This document shows positions 25,176 through 34,696 of a stretch of 64,000 nt of DNA, piece after piece. The DNA is from Arthrobacter pigmenti (GTDB taxonomy: Bacteria; Actinomycetota; Actinomycetes; Actinomycetales; Micrococcaceae). Where the stretch lies: assembly GCF_011927905.1 (NCBI RefSeq), contig NZ_JAATJL010000001.1, positions 2,480,001 to 2,544,000 of the forward strand, read 5' to 3'. The notes beneath the pieces were generated by a model. The model saw only the letters and a program-made list of their open reading frames with translations, was not told the DNA's origin and did no database searches. How positions within the stretch are numbered: position 1 is the first letter of the stretch; the number at the start of each line of letters is the position of its first letter. The position numbers and the translations under genes are program-made.

Positions 25176-25916
25176 ATGCTTACGTGTGAAGTTTCCGAGG
25201 GAATCCACTGGCTCGAACACGCCCATGTCAATGTCTACTTCGTGGAGCAGGACGGCCGCGTGATGATTGTCGACGCCGGACTCCCCGCCATCTGGCCGAA
25301 AATCCAGCGCGCACTGCGGGAGTTGGGGTTCGAGAAATCGGTGGTTGCACTGGTGCTTACCCACGGCCACTTCGACCACGTGGGTGTGGCAGCGCGGATC
25401 CGGTCCCACTACCGGGTGCCGATCCTGGTCCATCCCGACGATGCATACATCGCCGCCCATCCCTACCGTTACAAGCATGAGTTGAACCGTGTTGCAGTCG
25501 TACTGCAGAATCCCCGGAGTCTCCCGATTATCGGCCGCATGAAGATGGCGGGCGCGCTGAACGTGCGTGGCGTTGCAGACACACTGCCCCTCTCCCCTGG
25601 CATCGCAACAAATCTGCCCGGCACCCCGGACATCATCCACGTCCCGGGGCATACTGCCGGCCACATCGCGTTACATTTTCCCGAGCGGCGAGCACTCATC
25701 TGCGGCGACGCGCTGGTCACCCTCAATCCGTACACCGGTATCAAAGGTCCGCAGATTGTGTCCGGTGCAGCTACGGCGAATTCACCCCAGGCGCTCGATT
25801 CTCTCGACCGGCTCGCCGCGCTCCCCGCGGAGAAGGTGTTGACCGGTCATGGTGAGCCGTGGCTCTCAAGTCCGGCAGACGCCGTCGTAATCGCCAAGCG
25901 CATCGGCCCCAGCTGA
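25176..25916 (+). CDS. MBL-fold metallo-hydrolase
   Basis: The 246-residue protein starts at the ATG at 25176 behind GAAGGA. The metal motif is THGHFDHVG (His63-x-His-x-Asp-His68), with further ligands in VPGHTAGHIALH and ICGDALV and a last His in LTGHGEPW. It is glyoxalase II-like. The substrate is unknown. It is divergent from the MFS gene. Confidence 0.88.
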   Translation: MLTCEVSEGIHWLEHAHVNVYFVEQDGRVMIVDAGLPAIWPKIQRALRELGFEKSVVALVLTHGHFDHVGVAARIRSHYRVPILVHPDDAYIAAHPYRYKHELNRVAVVLQNPRSLPIIGRMKMAGALNVRGVADTLPLSPGIATNLPGTPDIIHVPGHTAGHIALHFPERRALICGDALVTLNPYTGIKGPQIVSGAATANSPQALDSLDRLAALPAEKVLTGHGEPWLSSPADAVVIAKRIGPS

Positions 25917-25917
25917 G

Positions 25918-26014
25918 GAACGAGGGGTACCCGGACGAGCGAAGCGAGTTCGGGGAAGTTCCGACGCGCTAGGAACGCGGGTACCCGAGCGAGCGAAGCG
26001 AACGCGGAGTCGTT
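25918..26014. repeat. Intergenic repeat, two copies of a GAGCGAAGCGA element
   Basis: Two adjacent units share GAACG-x-GGGTACCCG followed by CGAGCGAAGCGA. They fill the gap between two gene ends. A third relative is at 30470, and the 54-bp tandem array at 641 has the similar core GAGCGCAGCGAG. Confidence 0.75.
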
Positions 26015-26023
26015 ACTGAAGGA

Positions 26024-26713
26024 TCACTCAGCCGCGCTCGGCTCGTGAGCCGTGATGGCGCCGTCGATCGCGTCAAGGAGTCGTGAATCGCCCAGGATCT
26101 TGAAGTGGCCCATTGCGTCCAGCTGGATGTTCGTCGCGCCGATCAGCTCGCTGCCGCCGGGAATGTGCGGGTCGAACGTTCCGTAAATCGAAGTGATGCG
26201 TGAATTCACGGCGAGGTTCGCGCGCAGGGCATTCAGCGTCCGGTTCCTCGGCGAGAATGCCCGCAGGCTGGGAATCAGCGCGAACATCGCGTAGATGGAT
26301 CCGGAGAAAGGCGAGTTTACGGCGATCAGCTGGTGGACGCGCTGGGCGGAGTCCGGCAAGGTCATCACGTATTTCCCAATCAGCCCGCCCTTACTGTGCG
26401 CCACGAGAACGATGTCGTGCAGGTTCCGCTCCACCAGGTATTGCGACACCAAATCGGCCATCGCCGGGACCGTGCCGCGGTTGTAGCCGAGGGCTGTGAC
26501 GGCATGCACGGGATGCCCCTGGCTGTGCAGATGATTGGCGATCGGGTGCATGAACTGCCATGGCTCGTAGATGCCGGGGAGCAGGATCACGGGCGCCCGC
26601 TCCCCCGTCAGCTGGCGCTCCGCGTCGCCCCGAAAGATGAATCCACGAACCTGCCAGTAGGCAACGTAGGCGTAGTCGAGCACCCACTCCCAGCCGCGCC
26701 TAAGCAGTTTCAT
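26024..26713 (-). CDS. Alpha/beta hydrolase (lipase-like)
   Basis: The 229-residue protein has the nucleophile elbow AHSKGG (Ser107) and an oxyanion region PVILLPGIYEPW. Later, YGTFDPHIPGGSE and the C-terminal AMGHFKILG probably supply Asp and His. It resembles short triacylglycerol-lipase-like esterases without a secretion signal. Its start overlaps the 3' end of the upstream hydrolase gene by 14 bp, so the two are an operon. Confidence 0.85.
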   Translation of the reverse strand: MKLLRRGWEWVLDYAYVAYWQVRGFIFRGDAERQLTGERAPVILLPGIYEPWQFMHPIANHLHSQGHPVHAVTALGYNRGTVPAMADLVSQYLVERNLHDIVLVAHSKGGLIGKYVMTLPDSAQRVHQLIAVNSPFSGSIYAMFALIPSLRAFSPRNRTLNALRANLAVNSRITSIYGTFDPHIPGGSELIGATNIQLDAMGHFKILGDSRLLDAIDGAITAHEPSAAE

Positions 26714-27476
26714 GCGCGTCTCCGGCGAGGAAACCTTGTGCGGTCTCAGCGGGCCGGTGGTACATCAGCACGTGTGGCGCGCCGTCGAGCTCGATAACAG
26801 CGGCATGGCCGTTCGCTTCGGCGAGTCGTCCCAGCCAGTCGGCGGGGACAATGGGATCCCGCCCGCCGCGCATCAGAACCACAGGGGAGGACACGTGGAG
26901 CAGCGTGTCCTCGAGCCGGTGGTTCATCATCGTCGGAAGTGTCTTCAGGTAGGGGATCATCGAGCGCAGGTAATCCGTGAACACCACCCAGTTCACCTTG
27001 GGCGATTCACGCAGGGTGTCCTGCGCCAGCCGCAGCGCCTGCTTGCCGATGGACCGTTCCCGATCATTCACTGTTGGCCCAAGCAGTACCAGCTTGCTGA
27101 CCAGCTCCGGCGCGCGGGCTGCCGTCTCGGCCGCCACTTGACAGCCCATCGAATGGCCAACCAGTACGACGGCGGCAAGCTCGAGTTTACGCAGCACGGC
27201 CAGTACGATCTCGCCCAGTTCAGGGACGGAGAGCGCGCGGCGTGGGCCTGGCGTCCCGCCGAACCCGGGCAACTCGATCGCGTACACGGTACTGGTTCGC
27301 GCGAGCTCGGCGGCGAGAGGTTCGAAGTAGCGCGCGGAGACGCCAATGCCATGAACGAGGACGATCGGCTGCTCGCCCTGCCCCACCGATCGCATGATCG
27401 CCGTGCAGTCCGCGACACTCTCTTGGCGCACAGTTACCCACGGCGCTTTGCGCACAATCCCCTCCACTTCCGGCAT
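26700..27476 (-). CDS. Alpha/beta-fold hydrolase
   Basis: I take the ATG at 27476, preceded by GGGGAG, over an in-frame ATG at 27530 that lies inside an inverted repeat. The 258-residue protein has VLVHGIGVSARY (oxyanion), VLVGHSMGCQ (Ser109), VVLMRGGRDPIVP (Asp) and ELDGAPHVLMYHRP (His), the full catalytic triad. It belongs to the broad esterase/haloperoxidase-like group; the substrate is unknown. It is divergent from the CatR-like regulator, and its ribosome site is part of the stem described at 27481-27539. Confidence 0.87.
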   Translation of the reverse strand: MPEVEGIVRKAPWVTVRQESVADCTAIMRSVGQGEQPIVLVHGIGVSARYFEPLAAELARTSTVYAIELPGFGGTPGPRRALSVPELGEIVLAVLRKLELAAVVLVGHSMGCQVAAETAARAPELVSKLVLLGPTVNDRERSIGKQALRLAQDTLRESPKVNWVVFTDYLRSMIPYLKTLPTMMNHRLEDTLLHVSSPVVLMRGGRDPIVPADWLGRLAEANGHAAVIELDGAPHVLMYHRPAETAQGFLAGDAHETA

Positions 27477-27480
27477 CGAT

Positions 27481-27539
27481 TCTCCCCAAATGGTCCTCTT
27501 CACTGCAGGATCGGTGCTGAGAAGCACCATTTGGGGAGA
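27481..27539 (-). promoter_or_regulatory. Long inverted repeat covering the hydrolase ribosome site
   Basis: In the minus-strand mRNA a 5' arm, TCTCCCCAAATGGT, is perfectly complementary to a 3' arm, ACCATTTGGGGAGA, 31 nt later, and the 3' arm contains the GGGGAG ribosome site. A second hairpin, GGTGCT-TCTC-AGCACC, uses the last three bases of the 5' arm. The two stems cannot form together. This suggests translational control, or alternatively a protein operator. Confidence 0.6.
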
Positions 27540-27585
27540 GTCGATGAATCCTGCTTCTTCCCAAGCCTAGACGGTTAGGCGTGGC

Positions 27586-27608
27586 TTATTATGAATTACT
27601 CAGAATAG
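27586..27608. promoter_or_regulatory. Fur/PerR-type box upstream of the CatR-like gene
   Basis: The AT-rich imperfect palindrome TTATTATGA-N5-TCAGAATAG lies 17 bp before the regulator start. Its layout matches PerR/Fur-family operators and would allow autoregulation together with control of catalase. Confidence 0.6.
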
Positions 27609-27624
27609 GTGGTTGACTAACCCC

Positions 27625-28101
27625 ATGACCGAACAGACCGCACGGGAAGGCGTCTGGACCGCGTCCCTGCGCGCCGCCGGGCGGAGGGTGACGAAGCAGC
27701 GCCTGGCGGTGCTCGCCGCCGTCGAGCATTCACCGCATGCAACGGCCGACGACGTCGTCACGGCCGTCCGCGCCGAGCTCGCGGACATCACGGTCCAGTC
27801 GGTGTACGTAGTGCTCGCGGACCTCACTGTGAGCGGTCTGCTCCGCCGGATTGAACCGCCGCACTCACCCGCGCGTTACGAGACGCGGGTCAACGACAAC
27901 CATCACCACGCCGTCTGCACAGGGTGCGGCCGGATCGAAGACGTGGATTGCGCCGTCGGGCATGCACCCTGTCTCACCCCGCACTGGTCCCCGGGCTCCG
28001 AACAGATGACCATCCAGATTGCCGACGTGGTGTACCAGGGTCTGTGCAACAACTGCCGTGAGGCGTCCCTTGAACTTCCCGAACTAATTGAAAATCACTG
28101 A
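27625..28101 (+). CDS. Fur-family peroxide regulator (CatR/PerR/FurA-like)
   Basis: The 158-residue protein has an N-terminal winged helix ([13 protein letters not shown]...[12 protein letters not shown]). It also has the Fur metal site HHHAVC (His93-95), with structural zinc cysteines at Cys98/Cys101 and Cys141/Cys144. I start at the ATG at 27625. It sits 14 bp upstream of katA on the same strand, the arrangement known for Streptomyces CatR-catA and mycobacterial FurA-KatG. It probably represses the pair and is inactivated by peroxide. Confidence 0.9.
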   Translation: MTEQTAREGVWTASLRAAGRRVTKQRLAVLAAVEHSPHATADDVVTAVRAELADITVQSVYVVLADLTVSGLLRRIEPPHSPARYETRVNDNHHHAVCTGCGRIEDVDCAVGHAPCLTPHWSPGSEQMTIQIADVVYQGLCNNCREASLELPELIENH

Positions 28102-28115
28102 AAAGAAGGAGAACA

Positions 28116-29609
28116 ATGACTGCCAACTTCAGCACCACCCAATCGGGTGCACCGGTCGTTGACGACAGCAATTCCTCGGCGCTGGGCCGCGACGGCGCCA
28201 TCCCGCTGACCGACCACTACCTCGTCGAGAAGCTTGCACAGTTCAACCGCGAGCGCGTTCCGGAGCGTGTTGTCCATGCCAAGGGCGGCGGCGCGTTCGG
28301 CGTCTTCGAGGCCACCGAGGACGTCAGCAGGTACACCAAGGCCGCTCTGTTCCAGACCGGTGTGAAGACCGAGACGCTGCTGCGCTTCTCCTCCGTCGCC
28401 GGTGAGCAGGGCTCCCCCGACACCTGGCGCGACCCCCGCGGTTTCGCCCTGAAGTTCTACACCACCGAGGGCAACTATGACCTCGTCGGAAACAACACCC
28501 CCGTGTTCTTCATCCGCGACGGCATCAAGTTCCCCGACTTCATCCACTCGCAGAAGCGCCTCCCCGGCTCCAACCTGCGGGACGCTGACATGCAGTGGGA
28601 CTTCTGGACCCTTTCCCCCGAGTCGGCGCACCAGGTGACCTGGCTGATGGGCGACCGCGGCCTGCCCGCCTCGTGGCGCACCATGAACGGTTACGGCTCG
28701 CACACCTACCAGTGGATCAACGAGGCCGGCGAGAAGTTCTGGGTCAAGTACCACTTCAAGTCCAACCAGGGCCACGAGACCCTTTCGACTGACGAGGCAG
28801 AAACGCTGGCCGGTTCCGACGCCGACCACCACATCCGCGACCTCTACGAGAACATCGAGCAGGGCAACTTCCCCAGCTGGGACCTCAAGGTCCAGGTCAT
28901 GCCGTACGAGGACGCGAAGAACTACCGGTTCAACCCGTTCGACCTCACCAAGGTGTGGCCGCACGCGGATTACCCGCTGATCCCCGTCGGCAAGCTGACC
29001 CTGAACCGCAACCCGGAGAACTACTTCGCGCAGATCGAGCAGGCAACCTTCGCGCCGTCGAACTTCGTACCCGGTATCGCCGCTTCGCCGGACCGCATGC
29101 TGCAGGCGCGCATCTTCTCCTACGCGGATGCGCACCGCTACCGCGTGGGAACAAACCACGCACAGCTTCCTGTGAACGCCCCGAAGAATGAGGTGCGGAA
29201 CTACTCGAAGGACGGCGCATCGCGCTTCTTCTTCAACTCGCCGCAGACCCCGGTCTACGCTCCGAACTCGGTGGGCGGACCTGCGGCGGATCCGGCACTG
29301 ACCGGCCCCGAGGGCGGCTGGGAGAACGACGGCGACCTCATCCGCGCCGCGCACACCCTCCACACCGAGGATGATGACTTCGGTCAGGCCGGCACGCTGT
29401 ACCGCGAGGTCTACAACGACGCCGAGAAGGCCCGCTTCCTCGACACCATCACCGGTGCTGTGAGCGGCGTGACCATCGCGGACATCCGCGAGCGCGCCAT
29501 CCAGTACTGGACCAACGTCGACGCCGATCTGGGTGCGAAGCTTCGCGCCAACCTCGGTAACGGCGGCGGCAGTGCGGACACCCGCGCTGAGGCAGCGAAC
29601 AAGTTCTAA
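28116..29609 (+). CDS. katA: Catalase (monofunctional heme catalase)
   Basis: The 497-residue catalase starts at an ATG with AAGGAG 6 nt upstream. The distal heme His is His54 ([12 protein letters not shown]), and the proximal heme Tyr is Tyr336 in [14 protein letters not shown]. Length fits the small-subunit clade 3 type. It dismutates hydrogen peroxide in the cytoplasm. It is transcribed with the CatR-like gene and followed by a strong terminator. Confidence 0.96.
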   Translation: MTANFSTTQSGAPVVDDSNSSALGRDGAIPLTDHYLVEKLAQFNRERVPERVVHAKGGGAFGVFEATEDVSRYTKAALFQTGVKTETLLRFSSVAGEQGSPDTWRDPRGFALKFYTTEGNYDLVGNNTPVFFIRDGIKFPDFIHSQKRLPGSNLRDADMQWDFWTLSPESAHQVTWLMGDRGLPASWRTMNGYGSHTYQWINEAGEKFWVKYHFKSNQGHETLSTDEAETLAGSDADHHIRDLYENIEQGNFPSWDLKVQVMPYEDAKNYRFNPFDLTKVWPHADYPLIPVGKLTLNRNPENYFAQIEQATFAPSNFVPGIAASPDRMLQARIFSYADAHRYRVGTNHAQLPVNAPKNEVRNYSKDGASRFFFNSPQTPVYAPNSVGGPAADPALTGPEGGWENDGDLIRAAHTLHTEDDDFGQAGTLYREVYNDAEKARFLDTITGAVSGVTIADIRERAIQYWTNVDADLGAKLRANLGNGGGSADTRAEAANKF

Positions 29610-29632
29610 GGCACCAACGCATTAGCGCACGA

Positions 29633-29664
29633 GGAAGGGCGGGTCCGTTTGGGCCCGCCCTTCC
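29633..29664 (+). terminator. Terminator of katA
   Basis: Arms GGAAGGGCGGG / CCCGCCCTTCC enclose a loop about 10 nt long, 24 bp after the katA stop. It is GC-rich with a short T-containing tail. Confidence 0.8.
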
Positions 29665-29802
29665 TGCGTTGTGGATCGACCACGCCACACCATCGAGCGG
29701 GCGCTGGCGACCACGTTTCGCCTAGAACCCCGTCCTCAGCCCGCTCGATGCGGGTGACCAAAACGACCGGGGGCTAATTACGTTCTCTCCGCGGAGAACC
29801 CG

Positions 29803-30420
29803 TTATTTCTGCCCGCTCGATGCGGCGGCCTCGCGATCCAGCGCCAGATGCAGCGCCTGGAAAAACAGCTCGATCAGCAGGTCGAGCGCCTGCTCCACGG
29901 CCTTGCGGTCCTGGTTGAGCACGTAATCGTACTGCAGGCCGTAGAGACTCGAGGTGAAGACCCTTGCGGCCGGCTCGGCACGTTCACGCGGCAGGCCCTG
30001 GTTCACCAGCCAGTCCGATGTGAATGAGTGCCAGTACTCATACTTCTTGGTGGCGCTGCCCCGCGGTGACGGGCTCGCGGCGTCCTGCACCGCCGCCTCG
30101 AACTCAAGCCGTTGCAGGTTCCGGTTCCGGTCCACCAGCAGCCAGTTCCAGGAATCGAGGATCCATTTCCGGTAATCCTCGGGAGTGAAGTTCTCCGGGT
30201 TTATTGGTTTCAACGTGTCATGGCGGGCTTCGATGTGCCGAACGATCTCGTTGACCAGTTCCTCACGGTTCCCGAAGTGGTACACCAACACGTAACTGCT
30301 GATTCCAAGTCCGTCCGCGAGGGTGCGAAAGCTCAGGCTGGCGAACGTCTTGTCGAGCAGGTGCTCGACAATCTGGTCGAGAAGCTCGGTTTTTCGTTCC
30401 GGTTTCGGAGGGCGCGCCAT
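29803..30420 (-). CDS. TetR-family transcriptional regulator
   Basis: The 205-residue protein has an N-terminal helix-turn-helix (SFRTLADGLGISSYVLVYHFGNREEL, residues about 30-56) and an all-helical ligand domain. It lies downstream of and convergent with katA, with an amino-acid permease gene upstream on the same strand. A link to the permease is possible but not shown. No operator is obvious in the short upstream gap. Confidence 0.88.
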   Translation of the reverse strand: MARPPKPERKTELLDQIVEHLLDKTFASLSFRTLADGLGISSYVLVYHFGNREELVNEIVRHIEARHDTLKPINPENFTPEDYRKWILDSWNWLLVDRNRNLQRLEFEAAVQDAASPSPRGSATKKYEYWHSFTSDWLVNQGLPRERAEPAARVFTSSLYGLQYDYVLNQDRKAVEQALDLLIELFFQALHLALDREAAASSGQK

Positions 30421-30469
30421 GGCTTGAATACTACCGCCGGAATGGCGACGCCCTCCGGACCGAAGCTAG

Positions 30470-30523
30470 AAACGAGGGGTACCCGCACGAGCGAAGCGAG
30501 TGTGGGGGAGTTGTGACGCGCTA
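30470..30523. repeat. Intergenic GAGCGAAGCGAG repeat
   Basis: The block GAAACGAGGGGTACCCGCAC-GAGCGAAGCGAG and the following GTGACGCGCTA are shared with the element at 25918-25971. It fills the gap between the TetR and permease genes. Confidence 0.75.
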
Positions 30524-32029
30524 ACTCGTGACCCGCTCGGGCTCTCCGGCCTCCAGGTCAGCCGGAGCCTTGGCAAGCCGCGAGTGGGTGCGTCCGTAGG
30601 CGAAGTAGATCGCAAACCCGATCAACAGCCAGATTCCGAAGAACACCCACGTGATCGTCGCGAGGTTGAACATCAGGTACGTGCAGAGCACCGCCGACAG
30701 GATCGGGATGACCTTGCCGAACGGCACCCGGAAGGACGGCTTCAGGTCCGGCCGCTTCCTGCGCAGGATGAGGATTCCGATGCTGACGGTCACGAACGCC
30801 GAAAGCGTACCGATGTTGATCATCTCTGCCAGCAGGTCCACCTCGGTGAAACCAGCCAACAAAGCAACGACGACGCCGCACAGGACCTGCGTGCGTGCCG
30901 GGGTGCTCCGCTTCTCCGAAGTACGGCTCAGTGCACGCGGCATCAGTCCGTCGCGGCTCATCGCGAAGACTACGCGCGCCAGGCCCATGAGCAGGACCAT
31001 GATGACCGTTGTCAGGCCGATGAGGCTTCCCACCGAGATGACGCCGGCTGCCCAATCCGCGCCGACAAGCTGGAACGCGGTTGCAAGGGACGGCGATTCG
31101 GATGCCGCCAGGTCGCGGTAGGACACCATGCCGGTGATCGCGACGGTCACGAGGATGTAGAGAACGGTCACCAGTGCAAGGCCGCCGAAGATACCGCGGG
31201 GAAGGGTCTTCTGCGGGTTCTTCACCTCTTCAGCCGAGGTGGCGACGACGTCGAACCCGATGAAGGCGAAGAAAACCAGGGCGGCGCCGGAGATGATTCC
31301 GGTGAAACCGTAAACGGCAGGATTGGCCCCGCTCAGGAAGGATAGGAAGGGCTGCGTTGCCCATCCGCCCTCGACCGCGACCGGAGGCTCGGATGCCGGG
31401 ACGAACGGCGTGTAGTTCTCACCGTTGATGTAGAAGAAGCCAACCACGATGACGAACAGCACGATCACGATCTTGATGATCGTGAAGACGTTGTTCACGC
31501 GTGCGGAAAGCTTGGTGCCAAGGACCAGGATCAGCGTGAAGATGGCAACGATGATCAGAGGCCCCCAATAGACCGTGATGCCGAGGACGTTGATCTGCGA
31601 GGGTACGTCAACGTTGAGAACGGCAAAGAGGTCGCTGAGGTAGACCCCCCAGAACTTCGCGATGACGGCACCGGCCATCAGCAGCTCAAGGATCAGGTTC
31701 CAGCCGATGATCCAGGCGAGCAGCTCGCCCATGGTCGCATAGGTGAAGACGTAGGCGCTGCCCGCGACCGGGATTGCCGTTGCGAACTCGGCGTAGCACA
31801 TGATCGCCAGGGCGCAGGTGATGGCCGCCAGCACAAACGAGATGGTGACCGCCGGGCCCGCGTTGAAGGCGGCCGCCTGGGCGCCGACGGAGAAGATACC
31901 GGCGCCGACTGCAACGGCAACGCCCATGATCATGAGGTCCCAGGTGCTCAGTGACCGCTTGAGTGTGCGGCCCTTTTCACCTGAGTCGGCGATCGATTGT
32001 TCGATCGACTTGGTGCGGAAAAGATTCAC
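30521..32029 (-). CDS. APC-family amino-acid permease
   Basis: The 502-residue protein starts with GTG at 32029 (AGGA about 9 nt upstream). It has about 12 transmembrane helices, the glycine-rich first helix MGVAVAVGAGIFSVG, and the FAFIGFDVVATSAEEVKNPQKT motif of the cationic amino-acid transporter (CAT/YfnA) branch. It probably imports basic or branched amino acids by proton symport; the specificity is not readable. It is flanked by the TetR gene downstream and MmpL upstream, all on the minus strand. Confidence 0.9.
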   Translation of the reverse strand: MNLFRTKSIEQSIADSGEKGRTLKRSLSTWDLMIMGVAVAVGAGIFSVGAQAAAFNAGPAVTISFVLAAITCALAIMCYAEFATAIPVAGSAYVFTYATMGELLAWIIGWNLILELLMAGAVIAKFWGVYLSDLFAVLNVDVPSQINVLGITVYWGPLIIVAIFTLILVLGTKLSARVNNVFTIIKIVIVLFVIVVGFFYINGENYTPFVPASEPPVAVEGGWATQPFLSFLSGANPAVYGFTGIISGAALVFFAFIGFDVVATSAEEVKNPQKTLPRGIFGGLALVTVLYILVTVAITGMVSYRDLAASESPSLATAFQLVGADWAAGVISVGSLIGLTTVIMVLLMGLARVVFAMSRDGLMPRALSRTSEKRSTPARTQVLCGVVVALLAGFTEVDLLAEMINIGTLSAFVTVSIGILILRRKRPDLKPSFRVPFGKVIPILSAVLCTYLMFNLATITWVFFGIWLLIGFAIYFAYGRTHSRLAKAPADLEAGEPERVTS

Positions 32030-32119
32030 GGTTTTGAGTCCTTTGTGGGGAAAACTAACCGGTCAATCGTAGGGATCCGGGAACGGACCCTCCGCATTCA
32101 TCTCACGATGCGAGACGCC

Positions 32120-34678
32120 TCACTTGCCCACGTGAACCGGTTCCGACGCCGCGACCTGGCCTGCGCCGTCGTCGTCAGTTTTTCGCTCCAAGCGGGCACC
32201 CTCGACGTCGACATCCGGAAGGATGCGGTCCAGCCACTTTGGCAGCCACCAGGCGGAGCGGCCGAGCAGGTGCATGGCCGCCGGGATGAGGGTCATGCGA
32301 ACTACGAAGGCGTCGAGCAGCACGCCGAACGCGAGCCCGAAACCGATGGGCCGGACCATCGTCAGGTGCGAGAACACGAACCCGGCAAACACCGAGACCA
32401 TGATGATGGCCGCCGCGGTCACCACCCGGGCACCGTGGCTGAACCCCACGCGCACGGCTTCCCTGGCGGGGCGGCCGTGGACGAAGGACTCGCGCATGCC
32501 CGAGACGAGGAACATCTGGTAGTCCATCGCGAGTCCGAAGAGAACACCGATCAGGATGATGGGAAGGAAGCTCAGGATCGGACCCGGATTGGTGACGCTG
32601 AAGAAGTCGCCCAGCCAACCCCACTGGTAGATGGCCACGGTGGCGCCGAAGCTGGCCAGCAGCGAGAGCAGGAAGCCCGCGGTGGCGATCAGCGGCACCA
32701 GGATGGAGCGGAATACCAGCAGCAGCAGGATCAGGGACAGCCCGACGACGATGCCCAGGTAGAGCGGCATGGCCTCCATTAGCTTGGCGGAGACGTCGAT
32801 GTTCGCGGCGGTCTGTCCGGTCACCGACACGGTGACGCCGGTGGCGTCCTCGATGGAGCCCGCTTCGGCACGAAGATCGCGGACGAGTTGTTCGGTGCTT
32901 TCGCTGGCCGGGCCTTCCTCGGGGATGACCTGGTAGATGGCGGTGCGTCCGTCGTCGCTGATGCCTGCGGGGACCGCGGTGACGACGTCGTCGATCTCGG
33001 TCAGGCGGTCGGCGACGTCAAGCTGTAGGTCGGTGCGGTCGCCGTCGTCGTCAATTGCTGGAAGCTCACCGACCGCCAGGAGGGGACCGTTGGTCCCCTC
33101 GCCGAACTTCTCACCGACCAGGGTGTACGCCTGGTAGCCGGTGGAATCGGCCGGTTCGGACCCGCCGTCGGGCAGTCCGACACGGAGTTCCAGCGCCGGA
33201 AGGGCGAGGACCGCGAGCGCGGCGACACCGGCGAGCACCGTGAGGATCGGCTTGCGCGTGACGACGCCGCCCCAGCCACTTCCTGCGACGGCCTTGTCAT
33301 CGGCGGTGTGCTCCTCTACTTCAGCTGTGGATGTTGCCGTACCGGCCTTCGCCCACCGTCGCTTCGAGATGACCTTCCGGCCCATGAATCCGAGGAGCGC
33401 GGGCGTGAGGGTGAGTGCGACAAGAACGGCGGCGGCGACTGTGCCTGCGGCGGACAGGCCGAGGATAGTGAGGAACGGCAGGCCCGGGACGGCGAGCGCG
33501 GCGAGCGCAATGATGACCGTGATCCCTGCGAACAGCACGGCGTTTCCAGCGGTCCCGGTAGCGCGGGCGATTGATTCCTGAAGCGGCATTCCCCGCAGGA
33601 GTTGGGTGCGGTGCCGGTTGACGATAAAGAGGGAGTAGTCGATTCCGACGGCGAGACCCAGCATGAGCGCGAGCACTGGGGAGATGGAGCTCATCTGGAT
33701 GACGCCGGTGAGCGCGAAGGTGATGCCGACTCCCACTCCGACGCCGACGATCGCCATCAGTAGCGGAAGTCCCGCTGCGACCAGTGTGCCGAGCATCACG
33801 ATCAGGACGATGGCCGCGACGAGGAGGCCGATGACCTCTGCGGGGCCGAAGATTTCAGAGATGTCCTGGACAATTTCCTTGCTGTACTCGACGTTGAGTC
33901 CCGCGTCCGTCGCGGCTCCTGCAGCTTCCTGGACGGCTTCGCGGGTCTCCGGCGTGACCGCGTCGACGGCGGAGATGAACTGGACGCTGGCTACGGCGGT
34001 GGTGCTGTCCTCGGAGACGAACTGGATTCCTGAGGACGCTTCGAGGAGACGTTCGCCGCGCTCGAGTTCGGTGCGGGCGGCGTCGAGCTCGGCCTGGCCC
34101 TCGTCGAGTTGCTGACGTTGGGCGTCGATCTCCGCCTGGGCGGCATCAAGCTGGGCTACCGTCGCGTCGACCTGCGGCGCAGGCAACAGGCCCTTGGACG
34201 CCTCGAACTGGGCGCGTTGCGCATCGAGCTGGGCCTGCGCGGCGTCGAGCTGGGCGGCGCCGTCGCTGAGCTCCTGGGCACCGGCTTTCAGCTCTTCACG
34301 GCCGGTCTGTAGTTCAGCGCGGCTGTCGGTGAGTTCCTGGGCAGTGACGAAGGGGTCGACGACGTTTTCCACGCCGTCGAGGGAGGCGACGTCGTCGAGC
34401 GCTGAACTCACTGCTTCGCGCTGTTCTTGGGTGAATTCGCCGTCCGAGTTCTGGAACACGATGGTGCCCATGCCGCCAACTGCCTCCGGCATGTCTTCCT
34501 TCAGCTGGTTCAGGACCCGCTGGGATTCGGTGCCGGGAATAGTGAAGTTGTTGCTCAGCGCGCCGGAGAAGGCTACGGCGGATCCGCCGACGGCAACCAT
34601 GATGGCGAGCCACGCGGAGACCACCCACCAGCGGCGGCGGTAGGCGAAGGAACCGAGTCGGTACAGGAGGAAGGCCAT
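32120..34678 (-). CDS. MmpL/RND-type membrane transporter with coiled-coil insert
   Basis: The 852-residue protein has two MMPL halves of about six helices each (residues about 290-470 and 640-830). The first extracytoplasmic loop (about 105-205) is an Ala/Glu/Gln/Leu-rich coiled coil with repeated AQLDAAQ and ELDAARTELE heptads. GIDYSLFIVNRHR and AMDYQMFLVSGMRE are the expected Asp-Tyr proton-relay motifs. Such proteins export lipids or drugs using the proton gradient. It lies 18 bp downstream of a TetR gene, which probably controls it. Confidence 0.92.
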   Translation of the reverse strand: MAFLLYRLGSFAYRRRWWVVSAWLAIMVAVGGSAVAFSGALSNNFTIPGTESQRVLNQLKEDMPEAVGGMGTIVFQNSDGEFTQEQREAVSSALDDVASLDGVENVVDPFVTAQELTDSRAELQTGREELKAGAQELSDGAAQLDAAQAQLDAQRAQFEASKGLLPAPQVDATVAQLDAAQAEIDAQRQQLDEGQAELDAARTELERGERLLEASSGIQFVSEDSTTAVASVQFISAVDAVTPETREAVQEAAGAATDAGLNVEYSKEIVQDISEIFGPAEVIGLLVAAIVLIVMLGTLVAAGLPLLMAIVGVGVGVGITFALTGVIQMSSISPVLALMLGLAVGIDYSLFIVNRHRTQLLRGMPLQESIARATGTAGNAVLFAGITVIIALAALAVPGLPFLTILGLSAAGTVAAAVLVALTLTPALLGFMGRKVISKRRWAKAGTATSTAEVEEHTADDKAVAGSGWGGVVTRKPILTVLAGVAALAVLALPALELRVGLPDGGSEPADSTGYQAYTLVGEKFGEGTNGPLLAVGELPAIDDDGDRTDLQLDVADRLTEIDDVVTAVPAGISDDGRTAIYQVIPEEGPASESTEQLVRDLRAEAGSIEDATGVTVSVTGQTAANIDVSAKLMEAMPLYLGIVVGLSLILLLLVFRSILVPLIATAGFLLSLLASFGATVAIYQWGWLGDFFSVTNPGPILSFLPIILIGVLFGLAMDYQMFLVSGMRESFVHGRPAREAVRVGFSHGARVVTAAAIIMVSVFAGFVFSHLTMVRPIGFGLAFGVLLDAFVVRMTLIPAAMHLLGRSAWWLPKWLDRILPDVDVEGARLERKTDDDGAGQVAASEPVHVGK

Positions 34679-34696
34679 GGTGTTGTGCGTCCTGGG

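Noticed and set aside
26700..27530. Longer start for the alpha/beta hydrolase at 27530
   Set aside because: That ATG lies in the 5' arm of the inverted repeat and has no ribosome site; the ATG at 27476 has GGGGAG at good spacing.
28095..29363. A 422-residue minus-strand frame opposite katA
   Set aside because: Val/Gly/Arg-rich shadow of the catalase gene.
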